In this document: positions 25,457 to 33,609 of the stretch, piece by piece
Layout: every line of letters starts with the position of its first letter
Numbering within the stretch: position 1 is the stretch's first letter
The notes under the pieces: model-generated
The model's input: only the letters and a program-made list of their open reading frames with translations
The model's database searches: none
Told to the model about the DNA's origin: nothing
Assembly: GCA_937879855.1 (NCBI GenBank)
Contig: CALFMO010000058.1
Span: 1-64,000 of the forward strand
DNA from: an uncultured Acidobacteriaceae bacterium
GTDB lineage: Bacteria > Acidobacteriota > Terriglobia > Terriglobales > Acidobacteriaceae
Reading direction: 5' to 3'
Length of the DNA stretch: 64,000 bases
Position numbers and translations under genes: made by a program

Positions 25457-27247
25457 TTAAACCAGAATTTCGTGTGCAGGTACAGACAGCTTGGTCTTGC
25501 CACTCAGCTGTTCCTTTACTGCTTCGACGATGTGGTGCGGCATGAAAGGTTCCCCATCGTACTTTCGGATATACCCGTTCGGCACAAAGCTGGTTTCGCT
25601 GCGCAGGTATCGGGCGAACTGGCCGCTGTAGTTGTTCTCCACAATAAACGTGTGCCGAGCATCTTTGAGGATGTCCAGAATTGCATCGCCGTGGAGCGGC
25701 ACGAGCCAACGGATCTGGAGCTGATTGGCTAAAATGCCCTGCTCAGTGAGGATTTCGCAGGCCTCCTCGATCACGCCCTTGGTGGAGCCCCATCCGATCA
25801 GCGTGACGTCTGCATCATGCGGACCCCACAGAACAGGCGGAGGCACCGCGGCTTCAATACCGGCAACCTTCCGCATGCGCTTTTCCATCATGACGCGGCG
25901 TTTTGTTGGGTTCGTGAATTCGTCGCTGATCAAAACGCCGTCTTCATCGTGCTCGTCACTGGCAGCAGTGTGGGTATGACCAGGAACTCCGGGAATGGCC
26001 CGTGGAGAGACGCCGCTTTCGGTGATCTTGTAACGTTTGTACTTGCCGTCGTCGTTCGCTCCGGAGACCGAAGAAGCGTTAGTGATCAACTCACCCCGAT
26101 CGATGACGGGATCAAAGTCCAGGTCCTTCGGGTCGACGCTGAGCCGGCCTTCTGACAGCAATAGATCGCAGAGCACGATGCCCGGACATTGGAAGCGGTC
26201 GGCGATATTAAAAATCTCAGAGATAACCTTGAAGCAATCTCCAATATCGAGCGGTGCGGCCAGCGCTCTCGGATAATCGCCGAAAGCAGCGCCTAACATT
26301 TGCCACAGATCGCCCTGCTCGGTTTTGGTGGGAACACCTGTAGACGGACCAGCCCGCTGGCAGTCGATTACTACCACGGGAGTTTCCATCATGGCTGAAA
26401 GGCCGAGGCCCTCGCTCATAAGTGCAAAGCCTCCGCCCGAGGTGGCACACATGGACCGGACGCCGGCATGGGCTGCTCCGATGGCCATGTTCACTACACC
26501 AATCTCATCTTCCACCTGCCGGACCATAATGCCTGCCCTGCGGGCGTGGGCCGCCATCCAATGGAGAACTCCGGTCGAGGGGCTCATGGGATAGGCGCAA
26601 TAGAATTTGACTCCTGCGGCCGCTCCTCCCATGGCCATCGCGGTGTTGCCGCTCAGTACGGCAGAGCGGTTTCCGGTCATTGGAAGTGGCCAGGCGAATG
26701 GCCTGAAATTTGCGGTCGCATATTCATAGCCGACTCGCGCGATCCCAATGTTTTCCGACACCACGGCTTCGCCTTTTCTCTTGAACTGCTCAGCGAGAAC
26801 CTCCTCCAGTGCCTGGAAACCAACTCCCATCATGCTGAGACCAGCGCCGAGCGCGATCGTATTCTGGGCCACTTTGTTTCGAGTGATGTCCGCCAGCTTG
26901 GAAACGGGAAGTGGGCAGAGCTGAGCGCCCTCTGCGGCGACACCCGGCTTGATCGTGTCAGAGTTGTAGAGGCATGCAGCGCCGGCGGTCAGCAGTCTTA
27001 GGTGGCGATCCATCGCGTCCTGGTTCAGAGGAATCAGCAAATCCACGCGGTCGCCCAGGTTGGTGACCTTCTCTGGGCCAGTGCGGATCGTTAGAAAAGT
27101 GTGACCACCGCGGATGATCGACTGGTAGGCGTTGTAAGCATTCAGGTGCAAACCGCGGCGGCTGAAGATCTTCGCGAAGATGTCGCCCGGCGTAGCGACG
27201 CCTTGACCGGCGGCGCCTCCGATCCCGATGGCAAAGGTCTGCTTCAT
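25457..27247 (-). CDS. korA: 2-oxoacid:ferredoxin oxidoreductase, fused gamma-alpha subunit
   Basis: A 596-residue subunit with two fused parts. Residues about 1-190 are the gamma domain (IGGAAGQGVATPGDIFAKIF, YQSIIRGGHTFLTIRTG). Residues about 195-596 are the alpha (pyrimidine-binding) domain (GNTAMAMGGAAAGVKFYCAY, PMSPSTGVLHWM, VNMAIGAAHAGVRSMCATSG, CQRAGPSTGVPTKTEQGDL). This fused arrangement is typical of two-subunit 2-oxoglutarate/2-oxoacid:ferredoxin oxidoreductases. It is the middle gene of the CBS-korA-korB operon, with spacings of nine and thirteen bases. It is soluble and cytoplasmic. Confidence 0.93.
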   Translation of the reverse strand: MKQTFAIGIGGAAGQGVATPGDIFAKIFSRRGLHLNAYNAYQSIIRGGHTFLTIRTGPEKVTNLGDRVDLLIPLNQDAMDRHLRLLTAGAACLYNSDTIKPGVAAEGAQLCPLPVSKLADITRNKVAQNTIALGAGLSMMGVGFQALEEVLAEQFKRKGEAVVSENIGIARVGYEYATANFRPFAWPLPMTGNRSAVLSGNTAMAMGGAAAGVKFYCAYPMSPSTGVLHWMAAHARRAGIMVRQVEDEIGVVNMAIGAAHAGVRSMCATSGGGFALMSEGLGLSAMMETPVVVIDCQRAGPSTGVPTKTEQGDLWQMLGAAFGDYPRALAAPLDIGDCFKVISEIFNIADRFQCPGIVLCDLLLSEGRLSVDPKDLDFDPVIDRGELITNASSVSGANDDGKYKRYKITESGVSPRAIPGVPGHTHTAASDEHDEDGVLISDEFTNPTKRRVMMEKRMRKVAGIEAAVPPPVLWGPHDADVTLIGWGSTKGVIEEACEILTEQGILANQLQIRWLVPLHGDAILDILKDARHTFIVENNYSGQFARYLRSETSFVPNGYIRKYDGEPFMPHHIVEAVKEQLSGKTKLSVPAHEILV

Positions 27248-27256
27248 GGCATTCTC

Positions 27257-27709
27257 CTATCCGGGATACGCTCCCGAAATGTAACCTTCCAACTCCTGTA
27301 TGGTTTGAGCTTGACCGGAGATAATCCACTTCACCAAGTCGCCAATTGACGCCACTCCAACCACGACGTCATTCTGCACGACCGGCAGATGGCGAAAATG
27401 GTGCTTGGTCATAATGGCCATACACTCGTCGACGGTGTGCTGCGGACTAACAAAAACTACCGGGCTGGTCATGATCTGGCGAACCAGAGTTTCTCTTGAA
27501 GAATGGCCCTTGAGAATTACTTTGCGAGCGTAGTCTCGCTCCGAGAGGATGCCAACCAACTTATGGTTGGAAATGACGAGCAACGCTCCAATCCCGTGCG
27601 CGGCCATCTTCTCAATCGCGTCATAGACCGACTGGTCGGGCTCTATCGATAGGACTCTATTCTCGTCTTTGCTTTTCAGCACTGACTCAATGGTGTCGGA
27701 AAGTTTCAT
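27257..27709 (-). CDS. Tandem CBS-domain protein
   Basis: A 150-residue cytoplasmic protein made of two CBS domains (IEPDQSVYDAIEKMAAHGIG with VGILSERDYARKVI; then IMTSPVVFVSPQHTVDECMA with HLPVVQNDVVVGVASIGDLV). CBS pairs bind adenosine nucleotides and sense energy state. The ATG at 27709 has a perfect AAGGAGGT box. It is the first gene of the operon with the 2-oxoacid:ferredoxin oxidoreductase, nine bases before korA, which suggests nucleotide-dependent control of, or association with, that enzyme. That link is inferred from position. Confidence 0.9.
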   Translation of the reverse strand: MKLSDTIESVLKSKDENRVLSIEPDQSVYDAIEKMAAHGIGALLVISNHKLVGILSERDYARKVILKGHSSRETLVRQIMTSPVVFVSPQHTVDECMAIMTKHHFRHLPVVQNDVVVGVASIGDLVKWIISGQAQTIQELEGYISGAYPG

Positions 27710-27890
27710 CAGACCTCCTTGCTGATGCAGTTCCCTACGGTTCACGCATCGGACACTAGGCTACCTTTTTTGGCGTGGCCGAACAGAATGTGTCCTACCC
27801 CTCACTAGCTCTCGAGCAGGGAGCGCCTTTGAACCGGTAAACCCCGGGGTCAGGCAACCAGTAGAAGCAGAGCTATGGAGGGAAAGCGGT

Positions 27891-28085
27891 TTGAGGACTT
27901 TGCGTGATGGGATGGAGATTTCCCTACTGAGTGGCACGGCTCCTCCTCGCTGTTCAGAGAACCCGCATTGCGGAGGGCGAGGTGCCGGTCAATTCTGCGC
28001 CTGGCACGAGAAACGCCTATATCGGGTTCTCGGCTGCCTGACAGTTTTGGCGAACGATAAGGCCGTTTACTCAGTCGCTTTCTAG
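27891..28085 (+). other. Possible small Cys/His-rich ORF in a decayed region
   Basis: A 64-codon frame (TTG start, or ATG at 27912) with a Cys/His pattern resembling small zinc-binding proteins: RCSENPHCGGRGAGQFCAWH. There is no convincing ribosome-binding site, and the C-terminal part is unremarkable. It may be a real micro-gene or a remnant, as its neighbours to the right are. The rest of 27710-28142 holds nothing I recognise. Confidence 0.25.
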
Positions 28086-28142
28086 AAAGACAGGGGAATC
28101 GTACACCCTCGAGGCCATCTTACGCCAGTGTCCGCGGATTGA

Positions 28143-28286
28143 ACGACCTGTTCGAAGCAAAGCAGGGACGACGTCTTGTCACTCGTCGACTACGAGGAGG
28201 GAGAAGTCCTGTGTCCGCACTGCGGCAGCAAAAACATCGAGCAGTGCTGGTCGGCCTTCAGCGCCATCACGTCGATAGGACCGTAA
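28143..28286 (+). pseudogene. Zinc-ribbon (FmdB-like) protein remnant
   Basis: The plus strand encodes DVLSLVDYEEGEVLCPHCGS followed by KNIEQCWSAFSAITS and a stop at 28284. This is the C-terminal half of small FmdB-like zinc ribbons (CPxCGSxxVEQ...SAFxAxTS). A stop lies just before the frame, the first zinc knuckle is degraded (C..QS), and there is no start codon, so it is a remnant. Confidence 0.6.
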
Positions 28287-28331
28287 TCGGAGCGAGGAGA
28301 AGGGAACACTCGAGTTGGTGTGCCAGTTAAT

Positions 28332-28416
28332 TCAGGGCAGACCGAGTTTGCGGGCGGCCCAGGCTTCAGCTTGTTTTATGGTTCCTAATTGAGCGTCGAT
28401 TTTAAGTCGGCGATAT
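28332..28416 (-). pseudogene. C-terminal remnant of an unidentified protein
   Basis: Just past the GH27 stop, in another minus-strand frame, about 28 codons read EYRRLKIDAQLGTIKQAEAW then AARKLGLP and a stop at 28332. The composition is that of a genuine C-terminal helix rather than chance. I cannot name the parent protein. It suggests that the GH27 gene was joined here to the 3' end of an older gene. Confidence 0.35.
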
Positions 28417-30540
28417 TCAGGGTCCAACGGTGATGCTGTCCAGCCCGGGCGCATAGCCCGCAGGATTGGGATTGGTGATCACGATCTTGTTTGCTCCGGC
28501 ATTCAGTTGTACAGAAATCAGGGCAGGCACTGGTGAATCGAAGGTGCTACCGTTTACGTTCAGGACGGTGGGCGGACCGTTATTGACGTAGATATAGAAG
28601 GTGCGCAGGCCGCTGGTGGTGTAGTCGATCTCGAGTTGATATGTGCCTGCCTTTGCGACCGTAACCGCGGGAAATGTAACGGCGTTCTGGTTGCCGGCAC
28701 CGTAGTTTCCTACATAGGCCCCTCCCGAGCAGAAACCGCAGCCGCCGACGCTGGCCGTGCCGCTGAGTTGTGCCGCCTCCGCCTCGTACGTGGTGAAATC
28801 CGGAGCGACCGCACTTCCGTCACCGGAGATGACGATGCGATCGAGATCCGGGGCGTAGGTTCCGGGATTGCCGAAGGTGATCGTATTATTACCCGCCAGC
28901 AGGGTGACCGGCACGGTGGTAGCTTGCGGCAGGCTAAAGCTGCCTCCCCCCATGTTCAGCGTCGCCGGGTGCGTTCCGTTCACGACGTACACCAGGGCCC
29001 GCGGTCCCTGGGTCATCGCGTCAACTTCCATGCGGTAAGTTCCAGCATTCTTTACATAGACATTAAAGGTCGCGGTGTTGGAACTGGGCGACGCCCCAAG
29101 GTAGCTCAGCTTCGCTCCGCCGGAGCAGGCGGAGCAAGAAGAGACAAACGTGGCGCCACTGAGCGTTGCGTTCTCTGCTTCATAGACCTGGCCGACGGGC
29201 GCCGTAACCGCGCCCAAGGGGGTGACCTTCAACAAGCGTGAGCCGTGGCCAACGAGGGTCGTGGTAAATCCAGCCGCTAATGGGCCAAGGTTGGTATGGT
29301 TCCACACATCACGCACCGCCAAGGCGTGGCGGAAACCGAGATCGCTCCAGCGAACTGTAACTTTGCTGGACAGACCATTCAGATTGTAGACGGCAACGTA
29401 GATACTGCCGTCCGCTTGCTTCGACATCCAGACGGGCTGCGGGCCGCCAGTCACCTGGACGGCGGGGAGGCCGGACTGATTGACTGCGATGAGTTCGTCA
29501 TTCGTGAAGGCCGACTTGGCGAAATTGTCGAGTTTCGTGAGATCTCCACCGAGATACATGGGGGAGTTGGCCATCGCCCAAATAGTGATCGCAGTCTGCT
29601 TCTCCACGTCAGAGAGGCCATCGAGCGTGCCATCGCCGACATCGAGCGTGTCCATGTCATTCCATCCCAAGGTAGTGCTGGCTTCATGCTCCCAGCCTAC
29701 GTCGTCGTATTCGCGTAACACGATGCGCGGCCAGTTGGTCAGGGTGGCACAGCGGCCTTCGCACTCGACATCGTCGTCAATGCGTCGCGCATTCGACCAC
29801 TGTTGCCAGACGGAGGCATAGTCCTGTGAGAGCTGCCAGGAGACTGTAAGCCAGATAGGGCGTCCCGTCTTCGCAATGGCGTTCGACCAGGCTTCAACGT
29901 CGGCCCGGTTGTCGATGGAGAGATCGTTTGAGTAGGAGCCCGGCGTAACGGCGTCGAGTTTGATGAAATCGAAACCCCATGACGAGAAGAGCTCTACGAT
30001 CGAGTCAATGTACTCCTGCGCTCCAGGCTTGGTGAAGTCGATTTTATCGTGGTAGGGATTGGGCGGGTTGGCGGCGAAGGCGTTGCCTTTGGCAAGCGGG
30101 ATGACGACGATATCCCCTGTGTGGTACGTCGTGCCGAGGATGGGATAGTTGCCGTCGACAGCCGGCTGCTCGATGCCGGGGATCCAATAGATACCCGCCT
30201 TTTGCCCATTGGCGTGAATGTGATCGACCATTAGCTTGATGTCAGGGAATGTCGTGTTATTTGGAATGGGCCTGCCGTTCAGGTCGAAACTACCCTGCCA
30301 GCCGGAATCGAGATTGATATAAACGAAGCCGTGTTCCTGCAAACCAGAGGCTTTGAGTGCATCGGACTGCGTGATCATGTTTGCCTGCGTCAGGAAGTCG
30401 CCTTGGATGGTTTGCTGGCTGAAGCTGCTCCAGCCGAGATAGGGTTTCTGGCCGGCGTTGCTGACCTGTGCGCTCGCGCAGGGCAAAAAAGCGACAACCA
30501 CTGTAATGACGGTGAGAAAGGAAAGATACATCGATCTCAT
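28417..30540 (-). CDS. Secreted GH27 alpha-galactosidase with two CBM6/35-like modules
   Basis: A 707-residue exported enzyme. The signal peptide is residues 1-24 (cleavage after ASA). A GH27 barrel (about 30-350) shows PYLGWSSF, INLDSGWQGSFDLNGRPIPN, the nucleophile Asp196 in FIKLDAV, and acid/base candidates in RIDDDVEC (255-257). A beta-sandwich domain follows, then two repeats of about 125 residues (near 450-575 and 580-707) starting YEAENATLSG and YEAEAAQLSG, typical of CBM6/CBM35 carbohydrate-binding modules. It should remove alpha-galactosyl groups from polymers outside the cytoplasm. GAGGAGGT precedes the ATG. Its promoter region carries two LacI-type palindromes shared with the divergent gene at 30791. 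Confidence 0.88.
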   Translation of the reverse strand: MRSMYLSFLTVITVVVAFLPCASAQVSNAGQKPYLGWSSFSQQTIQGDFLTQANMITQSDALKASGLQEHGFVYINLDSGWQGSFDLNGRPIPNNTTFPDIKLMVDHIHANGQKAGIYWIPGIEQPAVDGNYPILGTTYHTGDIVVIPLAKGNAFAANPPNPYHDKIDFTKPGAQEYIDSIVELFSSWGFDFIKLDAVTPGSYSNDLSIDNRADVEAWSNAIAKTGRPIWLTVSWQLSQDYASVWQQWSNARRIDDDVECEGRCATLTNWPRIVLREYDDVGWEHEASTTLGWNDMDTLDVGDGTLDGLSDVEKQTAITIWAMANSPMYLGGDLTKLDNFAKSAFTNDELIAVNQSGLPAVQVTGGPQPVWMSKQADGSIYVAVYNLNGLSSKVTVRWSDLGFRHALAVRDVWNHTNLGPLAAGFTTTLVGHGSRLLKVTPLGAVTAPVGQVYEAENATLSGATFVSSCSACSGGAKLSYLGASPSSNTATFNVYVKNAGTYRMEVDAMTQGPRALVYVVNGTHPATLNMGGGSFSLPQATTVPVTLLAGNNTITFGNPGTYAPDLDRIVISGDGSAVAPDFTTYEAEAAQLSGTASVGGCGFCSGGAYVGNYGAGNQNAVTFPAVTVAKAGTYQLEIDYTTSGLRTFYIYVNNGPPTVLNVNGSTFDSPVPALISVQLNAGANKIVITNPNPAGYAPGLDSITVGP

Positions 30541-30613
30541 ACGATCACCTCCTCGATAGCAAAGCGGTTACAGCCGTAGCAGACAGGTAGAAACTCGTCA
30601 GCTAAAATGGTAA

Positions 30614-30627
30614 CGTGTACGTGCACG
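30614..30627 (+). promoter_or_regulatory. LacI-type operator A (CGTGTACGTGCACG)
   Basis: One of a pair of exact inverted copies of the 14-bp motif between GH27 and the divergent glycosidase-like gene. The same 14 bases occur at 38233-38246 before the TonB receptor. The central CG and inverted symmetry match LacI-family operators. It lies downstream of the GH27 -10 region. Confidence 0.75.
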
Positions 30628-30646
30628 CATCTTGTTTCAGATGTAA

Positions 30647-30660
30647 CGTGCACGTACACG
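30647..30660 (-). promoter_or_regulatory. LacI-type operator B (CGTGCACGTACACG)
   Basis: Exact reverse complement of operator A, with 33 bp between centres, about three helical turns. It falls within the 17-bp spacer of the GH27 promoter (TTGACA read from 30669 to 30664 on the minus strand, weak -10 TTACAT at 30641-30646), so bound repressor would block RNA polymerase. Confidence 0.75.
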
Positions 30661-30663
30661 CCT

Positions 30664-30669
30664 TGTCAA
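30664..30669 (-). promoter_or_regulatory. GH27 promoter -35 box (TTGACA)
   Basis: A perfect -35 hexamer followed after 17 bases by TTACAT, a poor -10. Operator B fills the spacer. The same TTGACAAGG start is seen in the TonB-receptor promoter. Confidence 0.5.
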
Positions 30670-30790
30670 GATATTTCTATGGGTCGGTCTCATCCGTGGG
30701 ACGAACGATGCAGCCTTAATGCCGCGACGAAGGGAGCCTGATTTCCCCGAAAGGCGACGTCATGGCCGATGCAGAAAGGACGCGCTTGAA

Positions 30791-33445
30791 ATGAGAACTA
30801 GCCGTAGAGAGTTTCTACAAACTTCGGCTCTGGCATCCTTAGCCGCAGCACATTCGACGAACGTTCCTTCAGACGGCCGTACCGCGGGTATTTCGACGGA
30901 TGCGCACCTCAACGCGTCCGAGATCGCCCGAAGACACATGATCATTCGTGACACACCGAGCCCCTCCTTCTTCGACGGGATGCTCCTCGGCAACGGTGAT
31001 GTTGGCGCATGTGTGGTTGTGCGCCCGGATGCGCTTGCCATTCACATTGGCAAGAACGACTGCTGGGACATTCGCGTGAGCGAGGACATCGCGGATCATG
31101 TGCTCCCGTTTCGTGAGGTACTTCAACTTTGGCAACGCGCCAGTGAAGAAGCCAAAAAGATGGAAAAGCCAGATATGCAGTATCTGGAGACTAGGGTTCC
31201 TTTTTTCCGCGAGTATTCCGAAAGGGTGGCGAGTTCCTACGACGGAAAAAAGTGGCCTCGCCCTTGGCCATGCGGCACCATCTGGATCAACTGGGATCCC
31301 ACATGGGTCGAGCCAAGCCAACACACACTCGACCTGGCTACTGGCTTATTTACCCTAACGTTAAGATGTACGAATGTCGAAAATGAGAACAGTCGAGTTC
31401 AGCTGTTCGTCTTCGTCGACTGGGAAACCGGACTCATTTCCGCCTCGACTGACCAAGCCTTGCCGGTCCGATCAATTGTCTATTCGCCAGAGATTGACGG
31501 CTTTCATGCTGGGCCTTTCGAGTCCGGTAAGCGCAAAGAAGCTTCCGAACTCCTGCCGTCTCCCGAAACCTCTGCCGGGATTTTTCCTGACTATGCCGAG
31601 TTCTCTTCCTTTCAATACTTTCCTGCCTTAGGTCCAATTAGCGACCGCCCGTCGCCTCCACCTTCTGACAAAGACCGCAATTTCTCGTCCTATGCTCGCA
31701 TCTCTGGGCGCTGGTCTTTCGAACCGGCAGACCCTAGTTCCGATGTGCGCCTAAAGCCCGAGACGCGGCAACTTCTACGCATTAACGCTTTTGTAGCTAC
31801 TCCTCGCGATTTGCTTCTGAGAAGGCTATTTCAGCAACATACGACAACTCGCGGCGGCCAAGACTGGATCTCCATCCCGCAAAACCATGCTTATTCCGCG
31901 GAAGACCTCGATACAAAAACCTTTGCGCGTCTCCGGGTCGCAGAACTCGCGAAAGCGGAACCGCGAACTATCCAGCACAACTCTGAATTGAAATGGAATG
32001 AATTCTGGTCTCATTCTGCTGTTCGGTTCAACGATTGGGAGCTAGAGCGCATCTGGTACGAGAATCAATATTTCCTAGCGTGTTGCTTGCGACCGAATAA
32101 AGTGGCGCCAGGTTTGTTCGCAAACTGGTCGGCTGGCGATACCGGAACCTCGTGGCACGGTGACTATCATGCGGATTACAACTGCGAACAGGTTTATTGG
32201 GGTGTCTTTTCCAGCAATCATGTCGAACAACACTTACCCTTCGTTGAACTCTGCGAGAACCTCCTTCCAATCGCAACGAAATTCGCGGCGGAACATTTCG
32301 GACTGCCAGGCGCCATGTTTCCGGTATCTTCTTATCCAGCACCGAGCCAAATCGTTGCGTATCCCGTACCGCCCTGGGCCTATCAGTTTGGAATGACCCC
32401 GTGGATGGTGCAGAGTTTATGGTGGCAATATCTTTATACACAGGACGAAAACTATCTCCACCGTGTATACCCAATTCTGAGAGAGGCCGCGCGGTTTATA
32501 GCGGCCTACGTAAAGAGAAATGATGATAAGAAATACCACTTCAATCCCACTGTGTCGTCTGAGAACTGGGGGTTCACGGTCGACCAGCGTCTCAACCAAG
32601 ACTCGATTCTTGATCTTGCCCTTACACAATTTCTCCTCAACGCCGTCGTAGACGCTTCTCTTGTCCTCGCTGTTGACGAAGCCGAGCGTGTTCATTGGAA
32701 GGAAATCTGTGAGAATCTGACGCCTTACCCTATAGCAACCGGACCTTACGGCGAGGTTTGGATAGATGTTGTAAATGCACCCGCAGGTCATATCTACAAT
32801 CTTCCGGTAACTCTGGCTCCCGTTTTTCCCGGAGAGCAAGTCGGCATTGGACTAAACACTCGGTATTGGGACATTGCGAAACGGACGGCCAGCACGATTA
32901 GCCTGGAAGGAGGGAATGATCTGGTCCTTCAGCCATTGATCCGCGCGCGCCTTGGAATGCTCGATCTTGAATGGTTCAAACAGGAAGTGCGGTACTGCAG
33001 GCTACTTAACGGAGTGGCGAATGACCGCGTCCGCCAATCGGGAGGCCGCTATGCTCAGTCACTTGATTTCGATTTCATGATGCACATGGGGTTTTGGTGT
33101 GAGAACTTCTCGTTGCCGGTTGTCCTAAACGAATGCATGATGCAAAGCTACGCAGGGCAAATCCGGATTTTCCCTAATACTCATAATCTAGGTCCAGCAC
33201 GCTTTGAGAATCTTCGTGCTGTAGGCGCATTCCTCGTAAGTGCCACCTATGATGGCCACAGAGTGACGCTTTTGTCCTTGTACAGCGAAAAAGGGAAGAC
33301 CGCGGAGCTCGTCTCGCCATGGGCGGGCAAAGAACTGCGCATAATTCGCGGGAGTGATCGTGAACAGGTGCAAGTGGTCCTTAAGGGTGACGTGGCAAGT
33401 TTTGACACTCAGGCAAACGAAATATATCTCATTACTCCTGCGTAG
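30791..33445 (+). CDS. Tat-exported six-hairpin glycosidase-like protein (GH95/DUF5703-like)
   Basis: An 884-residue exported protein. The start at 30791 puts a twin-arginine signal at the N-terminus (TSRREFLQTSALASLAAAHS). A beta-rich N-terminal domain begins FFDGMLLGNGDVGACVVV, like the GNGxxGA start of GH95-like and DUF5703-like enzymes. The middle (about 430-760) looks like an (alpha/alpha)6 barrel (PWMVQSLWWQYLYTQDENYL, YPILREAARFIAAYVKR, SSENWGFTVDQRLNQDSILD). The specificity is unknown; L-fucose- or L-galactose-type ends of plant galactans are candidates by GH95 analogy. It is divergent from GH27 and shares its operator region, so it is probably co-regulated. Confidence 0.7.
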   Translation: MRTSRREFLQTSALASLAAAHSTNVPSDGRTAGISTDAHLNASEIARRHMIIRDTPSPSFFDGMLLGNGDVGACVVVRPDALAIHIGKNDCWDIRVSEDIADHVLPFREVLQLWQRASEEAKKMEKPDMQYLETRVPFFREYSERVASSYDGKKWPRPWPCGTIWINWDPTWVEPSQHTLDLATGLFTLTLRCTNVENENSRVQLFVFVDWETGLISASTDQALPVRSIVYSPEIDGFHAGPFESGKRKEASELLPSPETSAGIFPDYAEFSSFQYFPALGPISDRPSPPPSDKDRNFSSYARISGRWSFEPADPSSDVRLKPETRQLLRINAFVATPRDLLLRRLFQQHTTTRGGQDWISIPQNHAYSAEDLDTKTFARLRVAELAKAEPRTIQHNSELKWNEFWSHSAVRFNDWELERIWYENQYFLACCLRPNKVAPGLFANWSAGDTGTSWHGDYHADYNCEQVYWGVFSSNHVEQHLPFVELCENLLPIATKFAAEHFGLPGAMFPVSSYPAPSQIVAYPVPPWAYQFGMTPWMVQSLWWQYLYTQDENYLHRVYPILREAARFIAAYVKRNDDKKYHFNPTVSSENWGFTVDQRLNQDSILDLALTQFLLNAVVDASLVLAVDEAERVHWKEICENLTPYPIATGPYGEVWIDVVNAPAGHIYNLPVTLAPVFPGEQVGIGLNTRYWDIAKRTASTISLEGGNDLVLQPLIRARLGMLDLEWFKQEVRYCRLLNGVANDRVRQSGGRYAQSLDFDFMMHMGFWCENFSLPVVLNECMMQSYAGQIRIFPNTHNLGPARFENLRAVGAFLVSATYDGHRVTLLSLYSEKGKTAELVSPWAGKELRIIRGSDREQVQVVLKGDVASFDTQANEIYLITPA

Positions 33446-33609
33446 CGATTTCTTCCCGTTCGCCACAAACATAGGAGAATGTCCTCATAAACACCGGTTG
33501 AACCTCTAGGTTGTGAAATTTCTTTCCTGCGTTTAAGGTGATTTCTACAAACCGACGCCTTTCCGTGGTGGACAAACGAGGAGCAATTCTCTGTCGGGGT
33601 AGACAAAAC

